Shown here one piece after another: positions 1 to 13,006 of a DNA stretch of 64,000 bases. Source of the DNA: Lunularia cruciata (lineage: Eukaryota; Streptophyta; Marchantiopsida; Lunulariales; Lunulariaceae); assembly GCA_948567375.1 (NCBI GenBank), contig OX419755.1, positions 58,415,945 through 58,479,944 on the forward strand, written 5' to 3'. The translations under genes were made by a program, and so were the position numbers. Positions within the stretch are counted from its first letter, which is position 1. Each line of letters starts with the position of its first letter. The notes beneath the pieces were generated by a model. It had not been told where the DNA came from and did not search any database. It saw only the letters and a program-made list of their open reading frames with translations.

Positions 1-1411
1 ATTAGAGCATCCAATAGAGGAGTGGACCAAAGATGCACCCGGTACAAGAACTAGTTACCAACAATCATTGCATTCTTAAGACTTTTTTGTTCCAAGCACC
101 CAAGAACCAATTGGTCAAAGACCACACAAAGAAAAGGGCCTAGTTCAAGAGGAGGAGAGTCTATATCCATCCTCTTAGTCGTCCAACTCACATGAATTCC
201 TCCCGCCGCCAAGTATACCTATCAAAGAAGAACCTCAAACACAAGAGAGAAGCAGAGAGAGAAGAGGTGGAAGGCAAACAAGATGGGGAATGGGAGCATG
301 AGAATGAGTCACAAAAGCAAATAAAAGTTTGTCGTGTGAGATACCTTCCTCTTCCATACTTGCAGCTTTTAGGGAGGATTTTTTAGATCTATCAAGATTG
401 AGAAGTGAAGCAATGAAACCCAAAGAAAGGTATAAGTTGGCCAAAATTGAAGCTCACAAGATGGAAAAAATGGAGAAGTTGCATGTTAACAAGATGGTAA
501 AAATGAAGAAGGTAAGACTAAAGGGAGAAATAGAAATTTTTTTATTGAATTTGAAGGTGGAGAAAAAGAAGATCAAAGAAAGATTGGGAAAATCCAAGAG
601 ATATCATTCCATCATACTAGAATTTGCAAAAGTGAGGAAAACATTGTCCAAAATTAAGAGTATATTGAGTTTACTCTCTCACTTGATGATTACTCCTCTC
701 CCAATAGAGAGTTTTAGTAGTGATCCTATAGTGCAAATAAGTGTCAGTTCAAGTGAGAATGAGTAGTACTACAATGCAAGTGAGAATGATTAGTACTGCA
801 ATGCAAGTGAGATTGACTAATGTTAGGCCATAGAAATAGAGAGTGAGAGTACAAGACTATGGATGTGTTACTTGGTTTGAAGTGCAAGTAGCATTCAAGT
901 GAAAATTGAAGTGAAGCAAGTTTGAACGACAATGGAAATGCAACCTATTTGCCTACTTGTAACCTTTGGACCTTGGTATCTAAGTATATGATCGACTAAA
1001 TTGTGATAAAGTGTTATGATTGACTTATTCTACAAGTGACTGTCACATTTTTTTATTGACTTTGTCTTCTATTGGTTGATGTTGTCAAGGTTTGGGCCTT
1101 TGGTATTGGGCCAACATTGTCCCAACTCAATTCATCATTGGGGTTTTGTAGCAAAGTAGCTCTACTTTTTGCCATTGACATACAATTTAATCAGGCATTG
1201 TGAGTGTTTTATTGTGCTTTCTCTCCTATTTTTCAAACAAGCTATCCCAATTTTGTTGGGTTTTGCCAAGGTTGTGCCAATCCAACCTTAGGATATTGTC
1301 GCATCCCATGTTAATGTATTGTTGGGTATCATTATCAATCAACGTTTGGCATTGTTGTGTTCAATGATGGGTATTGCTATGGTATCACCCAATAATGTTG
1401 TTGTGTCCAAT
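1..1411. other. Left flank, no gene supported
   Basis: AT-rich sequence in which I see no recognisable gene. A lysine- and glutamate-rich open frame at 329-766 (plus, 145 codons) would make a basic, helix-prone protein. It matches no family I know, and it lies in A-rich sequence where such frames arise easily. The right end of this stretch, at 1407-1411, is one copy of the target duplication of the retrotransposon that follows. Confidence 0.4.
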
Positions 1412-2154
1412 TGTAATACTCCAAGGATAAGAGGAGAGAGAAAACACAAATTTCACACTCAATCATCCAATGCCCCAAAGGAGCACCTTCTCTTTATTAT
1501 ATAAACAAAGAGGATCTCCTCCAAGGAAGCTCCACCATAGGGTTAGGCACAAATATAGATGACATGTCAGCAAGCTCCACCCTTGGATTACTTACTTGGA
1601 TGGATGACATGTCGGTCCTGGTCCTATCTGGTTGGTCAAACAAGCTTTGACTAGAGGGAATCTTTTAGAGAATCTTCTTGTAGGAATCTCAGAATCATGT
1701 GAGTGAGGTATTTTTGGAAAGCTCTTGACAAGACAAAGCAAGAGGGAGGGAAGGACATCATGTCTTCTGTTGGGGAGGGGGGGGGTTTTGCAAAGGTTTG
1801 AGGCCTAATTCATCCGTTTAGGCCTCCAATATTGCCTTCAAAGATTTCAAGTATATTTTGGTTCCTACTCTATTAGTAGAAGTCCCCTTTTGGTGATACT
1901 TCTTTCTGATCTATTTAGTCCATCATGTGTAACATCATTCCAGATGTTACCAAACCAATTCTCACCTTTAAATCATATGTCTAGCTATTGGTTCTAATGT
2001 ATTCAAGTCTATTTCGGTTTCTACACTATTAGTAGAAGTACTCTTTTGGTAATACTTCTATCTGATCTATTTTGACCATCATGTATAACATCATTCCAGA
2101 TGTTACTAAACCAAATTTCACATCTAGATCATATAGCTAGCTCTTGGTATTATA
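1412..2154 (-). repeat. 3' LTR of family A copy 1
   Basis: A 743-bp repeat matching 7243-7980. Its outer end starts TGTAATACTCC on the plus strand and its inner end has TATA where the other LTR has TACA. A run of G near 1775-1787 is an internal difference from the 5' LTR. Confidence 0.9.
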
Positions 2155-2169
2155 GACCTCCCTCCTTTT
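2155..2169 (-). promoter_or_regulatory. Polypurine tract, family A copy 1
   Basis: On the minus strand AAAAGGAGGGAGGTC directly precedes the 3' LTR. A purine-rich tract at this place primes plus-strand synthesis in LTR elements. Confidence 0.8.
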
Positions 2170-2229
2170 AAGACGTAACATCCTCATTGTGCAATTGTTG
2201 CTCAAACGCTTGCACCAACACCGGTGCAT

Positions 2230-5200
2230 GTGTCAAATTGGCAGCATGCTCCTAGGTTGCTTCAAAGAGAGAGTAACCTATCCAATGTACTATATAGTCC
2301 ACCCGCAAATGGGAAGTACCACACATGCGTTTTTGGAGAATATGCTCAACTTCATATTCCTACATGCCATCAATAAGTGTCAGATAAGGTCAAATGTCTT
2401 GTGTGGAATGACATTAGCCTGATTGTGGAGCATATCTGTGTATTAGGGAAACATGGAACATTAGATGGATCTTCATGTGTGGTGGTAGCTCAAGGTGATA
2501 GGCCACAACGCCGACTCAACAAAGAATCAAGAAAGGCCCAATAAAATGAGGTCTAAGCTTACGAGGTCCAACTAATGTGAGGTTGGTTGTTGATAGCCAC
2601 ACTTGATCCCCAACATTGAACTCCATGTGCATATAGTGTGCATCATTTTACTGCTTTTGTCAATTTTGTGCAATCAATAATCTGTGTTTGGCGCTCTTCA
2701 CACCTTGTTGGATTTTAGAAACAAATGTGTTGACTGCATCGACCTTAGTAGCCACCAGACGGATCTTCATCAAGCTAGAAGGTGTGAAGGGATGCTCACC
2801 ATATGTGAGAAAGAATAGAGTGACCAGGGTGGATGCATTCATTGAATTGTTGTAAGTGAATTCCACCAACGGGAGTAGGTGTCCCACCTCTCTTGCTCTT
2901 CTAAGGTGAAGCCGTGTAACATGTCTTCAATAGTGCAATTTGCCCACTCTATTTTTCCATCTATTTGTAGGTGGTAAGCTATGGACATGGCCAACTTGGT
3001 TTTGCAGAAACCAAAGAGTGTTTGCCAAAACAAACTAGTGAATTGAATGCCTTTATCGGTGATGAGTACTCGAGACAAGCCACGGTGAGAGAAGAGTACA
3101 TCTAAATATAATTGAGCTAGTTGTGGGGCGGTCACATCCTTGGTGGTAGGGCATACATGAATCATTTTGCTTAGCTGGTCCACAAAGACCACAATGGGGT
3201 CAAATCTTGAGGTGGTCTTGGTTAATTCACAAACAAGATCCATACTCACCTATTCCCAATGTTGGGCAGGAGTGGGGAGAGGTTGAAAGAGCCCTCAACG
3301 AGCTTGATTAGAAGCTTTGTTCTATTGACAAAGTAGATAGCTACGCACGTAATCCATCACATCGTTGCTCATCTTGGGCCAATAGTAATGGCGCTAGACT
3401 GCATCCAAGATCTTGTCCACTCCAACATGACCTGCAATAGCCGAATCATAACATTCCGCTATAATGGTGGTGCGTAATTTTGGAACATTTGGGATCCATA
3501 ATCTGCCATCACAAAAGGTGAGTCCTTGGGTGTTGGTGACACCTTTGGATGATTGTGCTTCTAAAATCTATAGATCAGCTTTTGTAACAGCCAGAATCTC
3601 TAGCCAGAATTCAAGGTTAATCTTAACCTCTACCACCAAGTTGTTTGCCATTGGCATGCGGGTAAATGCATATGCAAGTTACTTCTTAACTTCCATGTAG
3701 GTGATTGTCATGTTGAAGCATTGTTGCCACTCTACCCACCAAATCTGGTGATGAGATAGATCCTTCTACGTCTTGAGGTAGACTAGAGGTTTGTGGTCTA
3801 TCTCTACTACAAATGCCTTCTCGCTTAAATAGTGCTTCCAATGCTTGGTTGTAAGAACGATGGACAACTCTTCTCATTTTGTGGTGTGGTAGTTGCGCTT
3901 TGCCGATAACAACTTTTGAGAGAAATATGCAATTGGATGCCATCCGTCATGCTTCTCTTGTTATAGTTCTGCTCCTATTGCTATGCCTCATGCATCTATA
4001 GCCAACTTGATTGGACGTTTTGGGTCATACCACTTCAAGATTGGTGCATGTAGCAAGGCGGCTTTCAATTCTTGAAAGGCCAACTCTTGTGCAATTCCCC
4101 ATGTCCACTTCTTCCTCTTGCCAAGTAGTGCCATTAAAGGCTGTGCAACCTTGGAGAAGTCCTTGACAACTCTATGATAGAATCCCATCAACCCCAAGAA
4201 GCTCTTGAGTTGAGTCTGATCTTCTGGGGCACTCCATTTTTGAATGACCTCAATTTTATCCATCAATACTTGAATGCTCTCTGCACTTACTCTATGCCCC
4301 AAGTAGTCTACTTCAGACTTGTCAAACTCGCACTTTGAGATTTTGGCATACAATCAATTATGTCTTAGAATCTGGAGGACTTCTCATAGATGTTGTTTGT
4401 GTTTTTTCATCGTGCTACTTTATACTAAGATGTTGTCCATGAAGACAATAACAAACTTATCCAAGAATGGATGAAATATGTCATTCATTAGACTCATGAA
4501 AGTGGCAGGTGCATTGGTGAGGCCAAAAGGCATCACAAGATACTCAAAGTAGTCATTACTTGGTTTGTACACATCTTCCTCTACAATTTGGATTTGATTG
4601 TAACCACTCCGCAAGTCCTATTTGGTGAAGTATCTTGCTCCATGGAGTTGATCAAACAGGTCATCCATGCAAGTTAAGGGGTATTTGTTCTTCACTATTT
4701 GCTAATTGAGACCCCAATAGTCAATGCACATGCGTATTGTACCATCTTTCTTCTTCACAAACAAGACAAGAGCCCCAAATGGTAATACGCTAAGTTGGAT
4801 GAACCCTTTTTGCAACATCTCTTCAATTTGAGTCTTACACTCCTCCAACTCATGAGGGTGATAGGAAATATAGGGCCTTACAAGGAGGTGTCTTCACCGG
4901 GAGTGTCTCAATTTTATGATCTACTCTCCTTTTTGGTGGTAATCCTGAGGGTAGATCATTGGGAAAGACATCTTGAAACTCATCCATAACATCTTTCAAT
5001 TTCTTAGGAATGTGTCCATCAAGTTATGCACTCTAGACTTCTCTTATTAGACCCATGAAACATCTATCGGTCTTATAAACAATTGCCATCCCTATGACAT
5101 ACAAAGACAGTTCTTGCCTATGTGATTTTTCTTTAACCCCAATGATTGACCATTGGTGGGTTCTCACTACTTTCTTCCTCCAATCTACCATAGGGTTGTA

Positions 5201-5485
5201 ATGCTCCATCTTTGGCATGCCTAAGATTGCATCATAATGAGCTAATTGTATCACTCGCCACTCAATTGTTTCCTGATATCCTCCTATAGAGAGTGTTACC
5301 TATCTAGGTAATGATTCAATCCTCTTTGTTTGCTCATTAGGAAACTCTACTTCTTCACTCTCATCTCTCTCTAGCTCCATTCCAAATCTTATTGCAAGAG
5401 AGCGAGACAAGAATTTTTCTGGTGCTCTTGGATCTATTAATACTCTCACTTGATTGCCTTCTAGGACTCCATTCACAACAATCAA
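2230..5485 (-). pseudogene. pol remnant, family A copy 1 (protease-RT-RNase H-integrase-chromodomain)
   Basis: The Pol order on the minus strand is as follows. The protease-like segment is at 5485-5033, with the active-site motif decayed to IDPRA and a conserved DAILGMP block. Reverse transcriptase is at about 4960-4420, with [15 protein letters not shown] and the catalytic region reading FMDN instead of FxDD. RNase H is at 4353-3690. The integrase core is at 3249-2660, with MDLV...FVDQLSK, ITDKGIQF and DGKIEW marking the D,D,E region. Traces of a chromodomain lie near 2400-2240. Frames change many times and stops are frequent. It is about 3.2 kb long, as expected for gypsy pol without major deletion. 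The asparagine in the catalytic motif would abolish polymerase activity. Confidence 0.88.
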
Positions 5486-5699
5486 TTATGAGGTTGCCTT
5501 TTGGGACTTTGTGCATTTTTCTTCTTCCTTCCCTCGCTTCTTTGCTTCCTTATTGAGCTAGTAAGGCCACAAGGTACATTTATTGATCTTTGATTTCCAA
5601 AGTGATTTTCATCTCATCCTCTTCAGTGCACCTCTCCATGTTGTTCAAAGATTGCTTATATGAAGGCCAAGTGCCGTTAGAGAAACGAGCATGAATTTT

Positions 5700-6581
5700 A
5701 GTAGATATGTGCTCAAAACGGCCACAACTTTAACAACGGCATTTTTCCCCTTGTGGGACTCCATCTCTTTGTTCTTCTACCCGTCCACGCTCTCCTTGAA
5801 GCGGTCGTACTCCTGGATCTCAAAATCGAAGGTTGCCTAATTCCATTGGTACTGGTCCACCCATGTGTGGCATTTTTGCTTGATAATGATGAAGGTGGAA
5901 CTACTTCTTCACCTCCACCCAATGCTCATGCTATTCTCTATGCACAAGCAATGGCTTCAAATACCATGCGAGGATTTTGCACCATGACTTCTTGGCGAAT
6001 CCGCTCCTTCAACCCTCATTTAAAATTGTTGAGAGCCTCTATTGGACTCATGTTGGTAATTGCAACTTGTAGATCCTGAAATGCCTCCACATACTCTTGT
6101 ATGCTGTTCTTTTGTCTCAATCCCCTAGTCAAATTTGGGTCATCTGCACAAAATCCACCGAATGGAAATTCTTCAGCAATCCTTCTTGCATTGCTGTCCA
6201 TGTGACCTCCTTTCTATCTGCCAACATGGATCATTCTCAAGCATCATACCATGTGAGGGATATATTGGTCAAGTACCCACATGCAAACACGCATGCAACA
6301 TGCTCCATGATCTTTGTTGAGAACAATCAGAAATATCAATTCATTCTTGAGATCCAATTTTCCACTACTCCTATCGTATGCTGCCCCTTGTAAGGCTTGA
6401 TGTTGCAGGTCTTCTTCATCCGGAGTAGCAATGTGGCTTCATCGTTGATAAGGTTTGTAGGCAAGGGTGCCTCTCCAAGTACTTCAATTGCAGCAATTGG
6501 GTTTTGAGATGGCTCTTCTTCTTGCATTGCTTGATCATTCTTGAGGATCAACACTTGACTTTGTAATGTCTCCATGGTCAT
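5700..6581 (-). pseudogene. gag remnant, family A copy 1
   Basis: This is the Gag (capsid/nucleocapsid) region of the retrotransposon, read on the minus strand from a Met near 6581. It is in several frames and matches the better-kept gag of copy 2 (13652-14660). The recognisable part includes a retrotransposon-gag-like helix segment around 6016-6130, where the residues GLRQKNSIQEYVEAF precede the typical tail of the capsid domain. Stops interrupt the frame near 6016 and 5950. The zinc knuckle seen in copy 2 is not intact here. It is not expected to give a working protein. Confidence 0.75.
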
Positions 6582-7227
6582 CTTAATCTCTCAAAATCCC
6601 TTGCATTCCTTGCACCAGCTCTTGCAATTGCGGATCCATGGTTCCTACAACACTCAATTGCTAATGTCTACTTCAATCCAGAGTCAATATGATCACTCTA
6701 GAAGTTACACAAACTATCAAAACTACCATTGGGACCTCAGAAGCTATCACTCATTCATAATACTCCTCACCAAAATTCCTAACCACAAAATCTCTAAACA
6801 TCACTTTTGGTCTCACTACATAATGAATTTCTACTTGAGTGTTGAAATGAAGAGGATTTGGGACATTCACATCTATTTCATCATAATAGAATGTAGATAT
6901 TCAAATCCTACTCTCTATCGTATACCACCATAGGTAAAATCACCGGTTTTGGTGAGTTCATCACCATGTCCATGAATTCTGCTCCAAAGTAATAACCTAG
7001 CAATACTCTTATTTGCTCATGCTAGATATACATAACCTTGATGTGGAATGGATTCAAGAATGGAAAGCTAGGTGCGGGAAATTATCCTCCCGGTGCATGC
7101 ATCCTATTCACTCTCTGAAGTCCTTCCTAAGTCTAGCAATTACTTTATGTTCTCCACCTCAAATACTCAGTTTTAGTAGTTTGTGTTCTTCCAAGAGGGT
7201 TGATCCACTCTCTTGGACTAAAACAAT

Positions 7228-7241
7228 TGGTTCTGATACCA
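7228..7241 (-). promoter_or_regulatory. Primer-binding site (tRNA-iMet), family A copy 1
   Basis: On the minus strand TGGTATCAGAACCA lies one base inside the 5' LTR. TGGTATCAGAGC is complementary to the 3' end of plant initiator tRNA-Met, the common primer for plant LTR elements. One position differs. Confidence 0.88.
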
Positions 7242-7242
7242 T

Positions 7243-7980
7243 TGTAATACTCCAAGGACAAGAGGAAAGAGAAAACATAGATTTCACTCTCAATCATCGA
7301 TGCCCCAAAGGAGCACCTTCTCTTTTTTTATATAGACAAAGAAGATCTCCTCCAAGGAAGCTCCACCATAGGATTAGGCACACAAATAGGTGACATGTCA
7401 GCAAGCTCCATCCTTGGATTATTTACTTGGATAGATGACATGTTGGTCTTGTTACTATTTGGTTGGCCAAACAAGCTTTGCCAGAGGGAATCTTTTTGGG
7501 AATCTTCCTATAGGAAACTTAGAATCATGTGGATGAGGTACCATTGGAAAGCTCTCAATGAGACAAAGCAGGGGGAGGGAAGGCCAGCCTTTTCACCACT
7601 AGGGGGAGTGGATCTTTACATTTTTGAGGCCTAATTCATCCGTTTAGGCCTCCAAAATTACCTTCAAAGATTTTAAGTATATTTTGGTTCCTACTCTATT
7701 AGTAGAAGTCCACTTTTGGTGATATCTCTTTTTGGTCTGTTTAGTCTATCATGTGTAACATCATATCAAATGTTATCAAACCAATTCTCACCTTTAAATC
7801 ATATGTCTAGCTATTGGTTCTAAGGTTTTCAAGTCTATTTTGGTTTCTGCCCTATTACTAGAAGTACTCTTTTGGTGATACTTCTATCTAATCTATTTTG
7901 ACCATCATGTATAATATCATTCTAGATGTTACCAAACCAAATTTCACATCTAGATCATATGGCTAGCTCTTGGTATTACA
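7243..7980 (-). repeat. 5' LTR of family A copy 1
   Basis: Read on the minus strand, this 738-bp repeat begins TGTAATACC and ends with TACA, the usual TG...CA form. It matches 1412-2154 along its whole length and, in reverse orientation, the LTR at 12252-12990. A TATA-like T-rich stretch lies near 7325-7335. It is followed on the minus strand by a primer site. Confidence 0.9.
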
Positions 7981-8300
7981 CCAATCTTGAGTATTGTTGT
8001 CTAACACCAAGGTATCATTGAGGTATTGTCATGTTTAACCATGGTATCTTGGTGGGGTGTTTTTTATTTCTTAAAAAGGTATGCAATGCAAATAAATATT
8101 CTTTAAACTGTTTACATTAAGAGTCACAAGGGTGTCATAAAGGCGCACAAACTAAGAAGGCAAGTGAACCCCACTGATTGAAAGCAAAGAACTCAAAGGA
8201 GAAAGTGAACATATGTATATGGAGTGAACATGTGTATATAGAATATAAGTGTGCATGATACCCAATCTAAATGTCCAGTAATGGAATGAAAAAACAACAA

Positions 8301-8670
8301 GTTCAAGTACTCCTACTATACATGAAATGCTCAAATATAAACGGCCAAGCTTGCAAAAGAAATGAGTGCAAAAACAAATGAATGCAAAAGCAATTAGGAA
8401 AAGTACTCCTATTTGAATGAAGTGCTTGAATATGAATAGTCAAGCACAAGCTCTTATATAAATGGCCAAGAATGCAAAAGCAATGAGGACAAAGTACTTC
8501 TACTATACATGAAGTGTTGGAACATCAACATCAACTTGCACATGCTAGAATGGAAATGGCCAAGAATGTAATGAGTATAGAGTACTCCTTATATACATGA
8601 ACTACTCAAATATAAATAGCTAAAACAATGAGAACAAGTACTCCTACTATACATGAAAGAGATTACAATA
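8301..8670 (+). repeat. Degenerate tandem repeat, about 100-bp unit
   Basis: Phrases such as AAGTACTCCTACTATACATG and AATGGCCAAGAATG recur four or five times with variable spacing, near 8304, 8401, 8496, 8580 and 8637. The copies have diverged by substitutions and indels. No coding potential is evident. Confidence 0.6.
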
Positions 8671-10299
8671 GAAATGTACTAAGACATGGGGGTGCAATGT
8701 TTATATCCTCTATGTCCATGGCATCCAATCTAGCCTCAAACTTGGCAGAGGCCTTAGATAAAAGGTGCTCTATTATGATATGCTCCAATGTTGCATCAAT
8801 GAGCCTAATGAGGGGTCTTTGAATATACATTGGACTATATCTCCAAAGAAGATCCCACTCTCCATTATGCATGAGAGATCTTGGATTGTGACAACTAAAC
8901 ACTCAAAAGGGTCAACACTTTACTCCATAAGCCGATATGAAGGCCACTCCTCAATAAGGAATTCAATAGTTGAATGCAAGCCTATGCTAAATCTATCTAA
9001 GAGAGCCTTCAATGGGTAGCATCATGAGCATGAGTGTACTAGAATACACTAGAATGCAAAGGAGTAAATGACAAGGATAGTTAATACCATGGAGATCGTT
9101 CCTACAATAGATAAGAAAGCACTATCTACTATCAAAATATCTTACACTGGTAAACCTAATGTAGTAAATGCACTATAAGGTTTAAAGATATAATCCTCAT
9201 AACAGTTCCTATATCCATCCATGTCATCCAACACACCCATGAGACAAGCACCGGTCTATACACCATTAGATAGTAAACCACGACCCCACATGTCCCTCAA
9301 AGATGTTGGAAATCCTATCAAGTGTTATCAAGGGTTTGAGCACGCTCCTTTCTGTGTTCTCTTTCATTGAGAAAGCCCCATCATTACTCTTCTTCTTGAT
9401 TGGAAGGGACCTTTGCATCTTCCCTGCATCCTCCTTGAGTCCTTTCCGGTCTGATGATTTTTCTTTGGGAAATTGTATAAAAAGTTGTAGCTCTTTGCTG
9501 CTTCTTTCTTTGTAAACCAGGCCTATGAATACTCAGCTTCCCTCCCTTCCAACAGCACAAAGTTATTGAGGCTCAATGCCCTTATATTGCATCCCTAGGA
9601 GTAGATCGCTGCTTCTCTCCTTCCCTTTAATTCAGCAGCTGCATTTCCCTCTTAGAACCATGTGGCTCCATATTTTCAAGAGTCCATTCAAAGACTAAAA
9701 TAGGTAATTTACTAAGTGCCTTTCAAACAATCTGAAGCTGAATAAAGCAACAGCAATCACTATTGTATTCAAATCAATGGCCACAACATTCAACATAAAG
9801 TTCCATTGACCGATTTTCTCTAAAGATAAAGACGTTCATAAAAATTGCCATGAAACTCCTTTGTTTTTACCAACAAGGAAAAACTACTACCATTGATCCT
9901 CAAATGCAAGCTCAGAGGCACACTTTACGGCCACCTCTTTGCCAAGCATAGAGATATAATCTCTTCCTATTTAGGCTCCATCAAAATATTCAAGCAATTC
10001 CATCTGTAGGTGAATTAGTATTGTGCATCTATTTTGCTCGAGACATTAAAGCTCTTAGTAGCACTTTTCTCTTCCACTTTCTCAAACAAAGAAGAAATCA
10101 CATCACCACACCACGCATGGCTATTGGAATTTGCTTCCTCTAGGGGTTTCTTGTTGATCCTAGAGTTTACTTACACCGTCACCATCTCTGTAAATTCCAA
10201 GCCAAAGACCTCTCTGCACAAGGATCCCAAAAGAAGTCCTTACACATAAATATAGATAGACTCTTGTGGCTCCCTTCCTTCTTCTCCTTTTCACCTCCT

Positions 10300-11170
10300 T
10301 AGGTACTTGAAGAGTTCTCTCTGCTCTGATTTCCCATTCCTCTCTCTTTCTTTTCTTTTTGTTTTGTTTCTTCTCTCTGCCTTCCTATTTCTTGATCCCT
10401 CTTTGCCTTCCAATGGTTTCTTGCTATCTATTGTTTCTTTCTTATCTCTCTCTCTCTTCCTTTTGATTCCTTTCTCTTGATTTCCTATCTCTCCCTCTCT
10501 GCCTTTCTATCTTCAATTCTTCTCTCTGCCTTCTTGTTTCTTGATTCCTCTCTCTACCTTCTTGTTTTTCAATTCCCTCTCTACCTTTTGATGATTTACT
10601 TTCCTTTGTTTCTATTTTCTTTTCCTCTTTTCCTTTTAATGCTCTTCTCTTGATTTCTTGTTTCACTCTCCTTGCTGTTTTGTCTTCAATCCTTCTATTT
10701 TCTTTTCCTCTCTTTGCCTTTTTATTTCTCCATTCCTCTCTCTGCCTTCTTGTTTCTTGATTCCTCTTTCCTTTTGATGATTTCCTACTTTCCTTTGTTT
10801 TTTTTTTTCCTTTCCTCTCTTCTTTTCAATGCACTAATTCTCCCTCTCTATGTTTTTGTCTTTGATTCTTCTCTCAGCCTTCTTGTTTCTTAATTCCTCT
10901 CTCTCTACCTTTGTGTTTCTTGATTCCTCTCTTTGCCTTCCTATTCCTTGATTCCTCTTGATCCTTTCGATGATTTCTTACTTTCCTTTGTTTCTATTTT
11001 CTTTTCCTCTCTTTGCCTTCATGTTTCTTGATTTGTCTCTACCTTTTGATTATTTCTTGCTTTCCTTTGTTTCTGTTTTCCTTTCCTCTCTTTGCCTTCC
11101 TATTTCTGATTCCTTTTTGCCTTCCTATCTTTGATTCTTTTCTCTACCTTCCTGATTGATTCCTTCCAAA
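10300..11170 (+). repeat. Long pyrimidine-rich degenerate minisatellite
   Basis: About 870 bp that is overwhelmingly C and T on the plus strand. It is made of shuffled phrases such as TTCTTGATTCCTCTCTCTGC and TTTGATGATTTCTTACTTTC that recur at roughly 200-bp intervals and in shorter sub-repeats. The lysine/glutamate-rich open frame on the minus strand (10442-10666) is a by-product of this composition. Confidence 0.75.
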
Positions 11171-12251
11171 AAAACCTTTCTCTCTACTTGTGGCTGCCCA
11201 CCACATATAGCAGCCTCTTGTTTGGCAACTATCCAAGTTATAACCTAGAAAGTACTTTTTACTTCAGATAAACATAGTTATTACATATGACACTATTTTA
11301 TGTGGAAAGAAACTCTAATTTCCACAAATACTAAAGTTCACTATTGGAATCCAAAAGCTACTATCTATAACTAGCATTTTTATTAGATCTAAATTATTTT
11401 CTACTAGTGCACCTACCACATCAAATAGCACTAACATATAGATTGTTTTCACGATGATAGCATCAGGTGTTAGGTCAAGCTATGGACTTGAATTGTTTGA
11501 CCTAGATTGTAAGCCTTGGCTTGGCAGAGCAGCATAGAATATGCTTGATAGGAGCAGCGTAGGATGTGCTTGATAGGCATCACCACTCGAACACTTGTGA
11601 GCTTTGTGCCTATTGAGATGATTCAAGCACATGTTGGTAGCAATGGACCGAGTAGATAAGGTATTCTGGAGATACAACCAATGGCTACTATGGAGAGTGG
11701 TCTACTTGGAGTCCATCTAGGTAAGCATGGTCTACTTGGATTACACCCTTGGTCTCCTTGGGATGCAGCTAGAGGATATATGGAGCTTGCAACTTGAGCA
11801 AAGTGAGTTTTTCACATTGAGGTTGGGATATCTAGTGGTTGAGAGCATGACACTACTGCTCCCAAGGGCCATGTCTATCAGCCAATCAGTACGTCTTCCA
11901 CTCATATGACACATATAGAGGATACTTGGGAGCCAGATTTGGGACCTAAGCTTATAGGAGTGGAAAGACAAAGAGTTTAGAGGTTCTTGAGGAGCTATAC
12001 AAGTTGTTTTGCCTTCAACATAAATTATTTGGGTGCTCTAAAAGGACTTGATATTTAAATTGAGCTGACTAGCAATACACTAGTTTCTAACATCCCTATT
12101 GATATAGTGACATGGAGAGAGCATTGATTCAAAGCCAAATAAAGACCTTTTTGAGGTTGATTTGGTAGAAAATTCACATGGAGAGTATGCATCATCTATA
12201 GTGATGCCAACCAAGAAGGATATACATGGCAACTACACAAACAGGCAGATA

Positions 12252-12990
12252 TGTAATACAAAGAGCTAGCCATATGATCTAGATGTGAAATTTAGTTTGG
12301 TAACATCTAGAATGATGTTCTACATGATGGTCAAAATAGATCAGACAGGAGTATCACCAAAAGAGTATTTTTACTAATAGGGAAAAAACCAAAATAAGCT
12401 TGAAAACCTTAGAACCAATAGCTAGACATGATTTAAAGGTGAAAATTTTTTTGGTAACATTTGGAAGGATATTACACCTGATGGATTAAATAGATCAGAA
12501 ATAAGTATCACCAAGAGGGAACTTCTACTAATAGAGTAGGAACTGAAATATACCTGAAATCTTTGAAGGCAATTTTAGAGACCTAAATAGATGAATTAGC
12601 CCTCAAAAATGTGCAAATTCCTCCCCCCCCAACAAAGGTGAGGCTAGCCTTCCCTTCCCCCTGGTTTGTCTCATTGAGAGCTTTCCAACGGTACCTTACC
12701 CATGTGATTTTGAGATTCCTACAAGAAGATTCCCTAAAAGATTCTCTCTAGTCAAAGCTTGTTTGACCAACCAGATAGGACCTAGACCAACATGTCACCC
12801 ATCCAAGTAAGTAATCCAAGGGTGGATCTTGCTGACATGTCACCTATCTATGTGCCTAATCATATGGTGGAGCTTCCTTGGAGTAGATCCTCTTTGTCTA
12901 TATAATAAAGAGAAGGTGCTCTTTTGGGGCATCAAATGTTTGAGTGTGAAATCTGTATTTTCTCTCTTCTCTTGTCCTTTGAGTATTACA
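12252..12990 (+). repeat. 5' LTR of family A copy 2
   Basis: A 739-bp sequence that begins TGTAATACAAAGAGC and ends GAGTATTACA. It is the reverse complement counterpart of the two LTRs of copy 1. A TATA-like TATATAA lies at 12899-12905, about 90 bp before the end. A run of C at about 12623-12630 mirrors the G run of the copy 1 LTR at 1412-2154. Confidence 0.9.
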
Positions 12991-12991
12991 A

Positions 12992-13006
12992 TGGTATTAG
13001 CGCCAA
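12992..13006 (+). promoter_or_regulatory. Primer-binding site, family A copy 2
   Basis: TGGTATTAGCGCCAA lies one base after the LTR. It matches the initiator tRNA-Met complement except for two transitions. Confidence 0.85.

Larger units (their letters stand above)
1412..7980 (-). mobile_element. Ty3/gypsy LTR retrotransposon, family A copy 1 (complete, decayed)
   Basis: A full-length element of 6,569 bp bounded by two similar LTRs of about 740 bp. The 5-bp flank CCAAT occurs immediately left (1407-1411) and right (7981-7985), a perfect target-site duplication. On the minus strand the order is 5' LTR, tRNA-iMet primer site, gag, protease, reverse transcriptase, RNase H, integrase, chromodomain, purine tract and 3' LTR. 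That gene order defines Ty3/gypsy, and the C-terminal chromodomain places it among the chromoviruses. Stops and frameshifts break every region, so it cannot move by itself. The LTRs differ visibly from each other by scattered substitutions and small indels, so the insertion is old. Family A copy 2 at 12252 is its relative on the other strand. Confidence 0.93.
7981..12251. other. Spacer between family A copies, no gene supported
   Basis: No open frame here resembles a protein I know. It holds a degenerate tandem repeat (8301-8670) and a long pyrimidine-rich block (10300-11170), described separately. The rest is AT-rich sequence that I cannot assign. It may include older transposon remains. Confidence 0.5.

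Noticed and set aside
10442..10666. Lysine/glutamate-rich open frame on the minus strand
   Set aside because: It is the complement of a pyrimidine-rich repeat. Low-complexity composition explains it.
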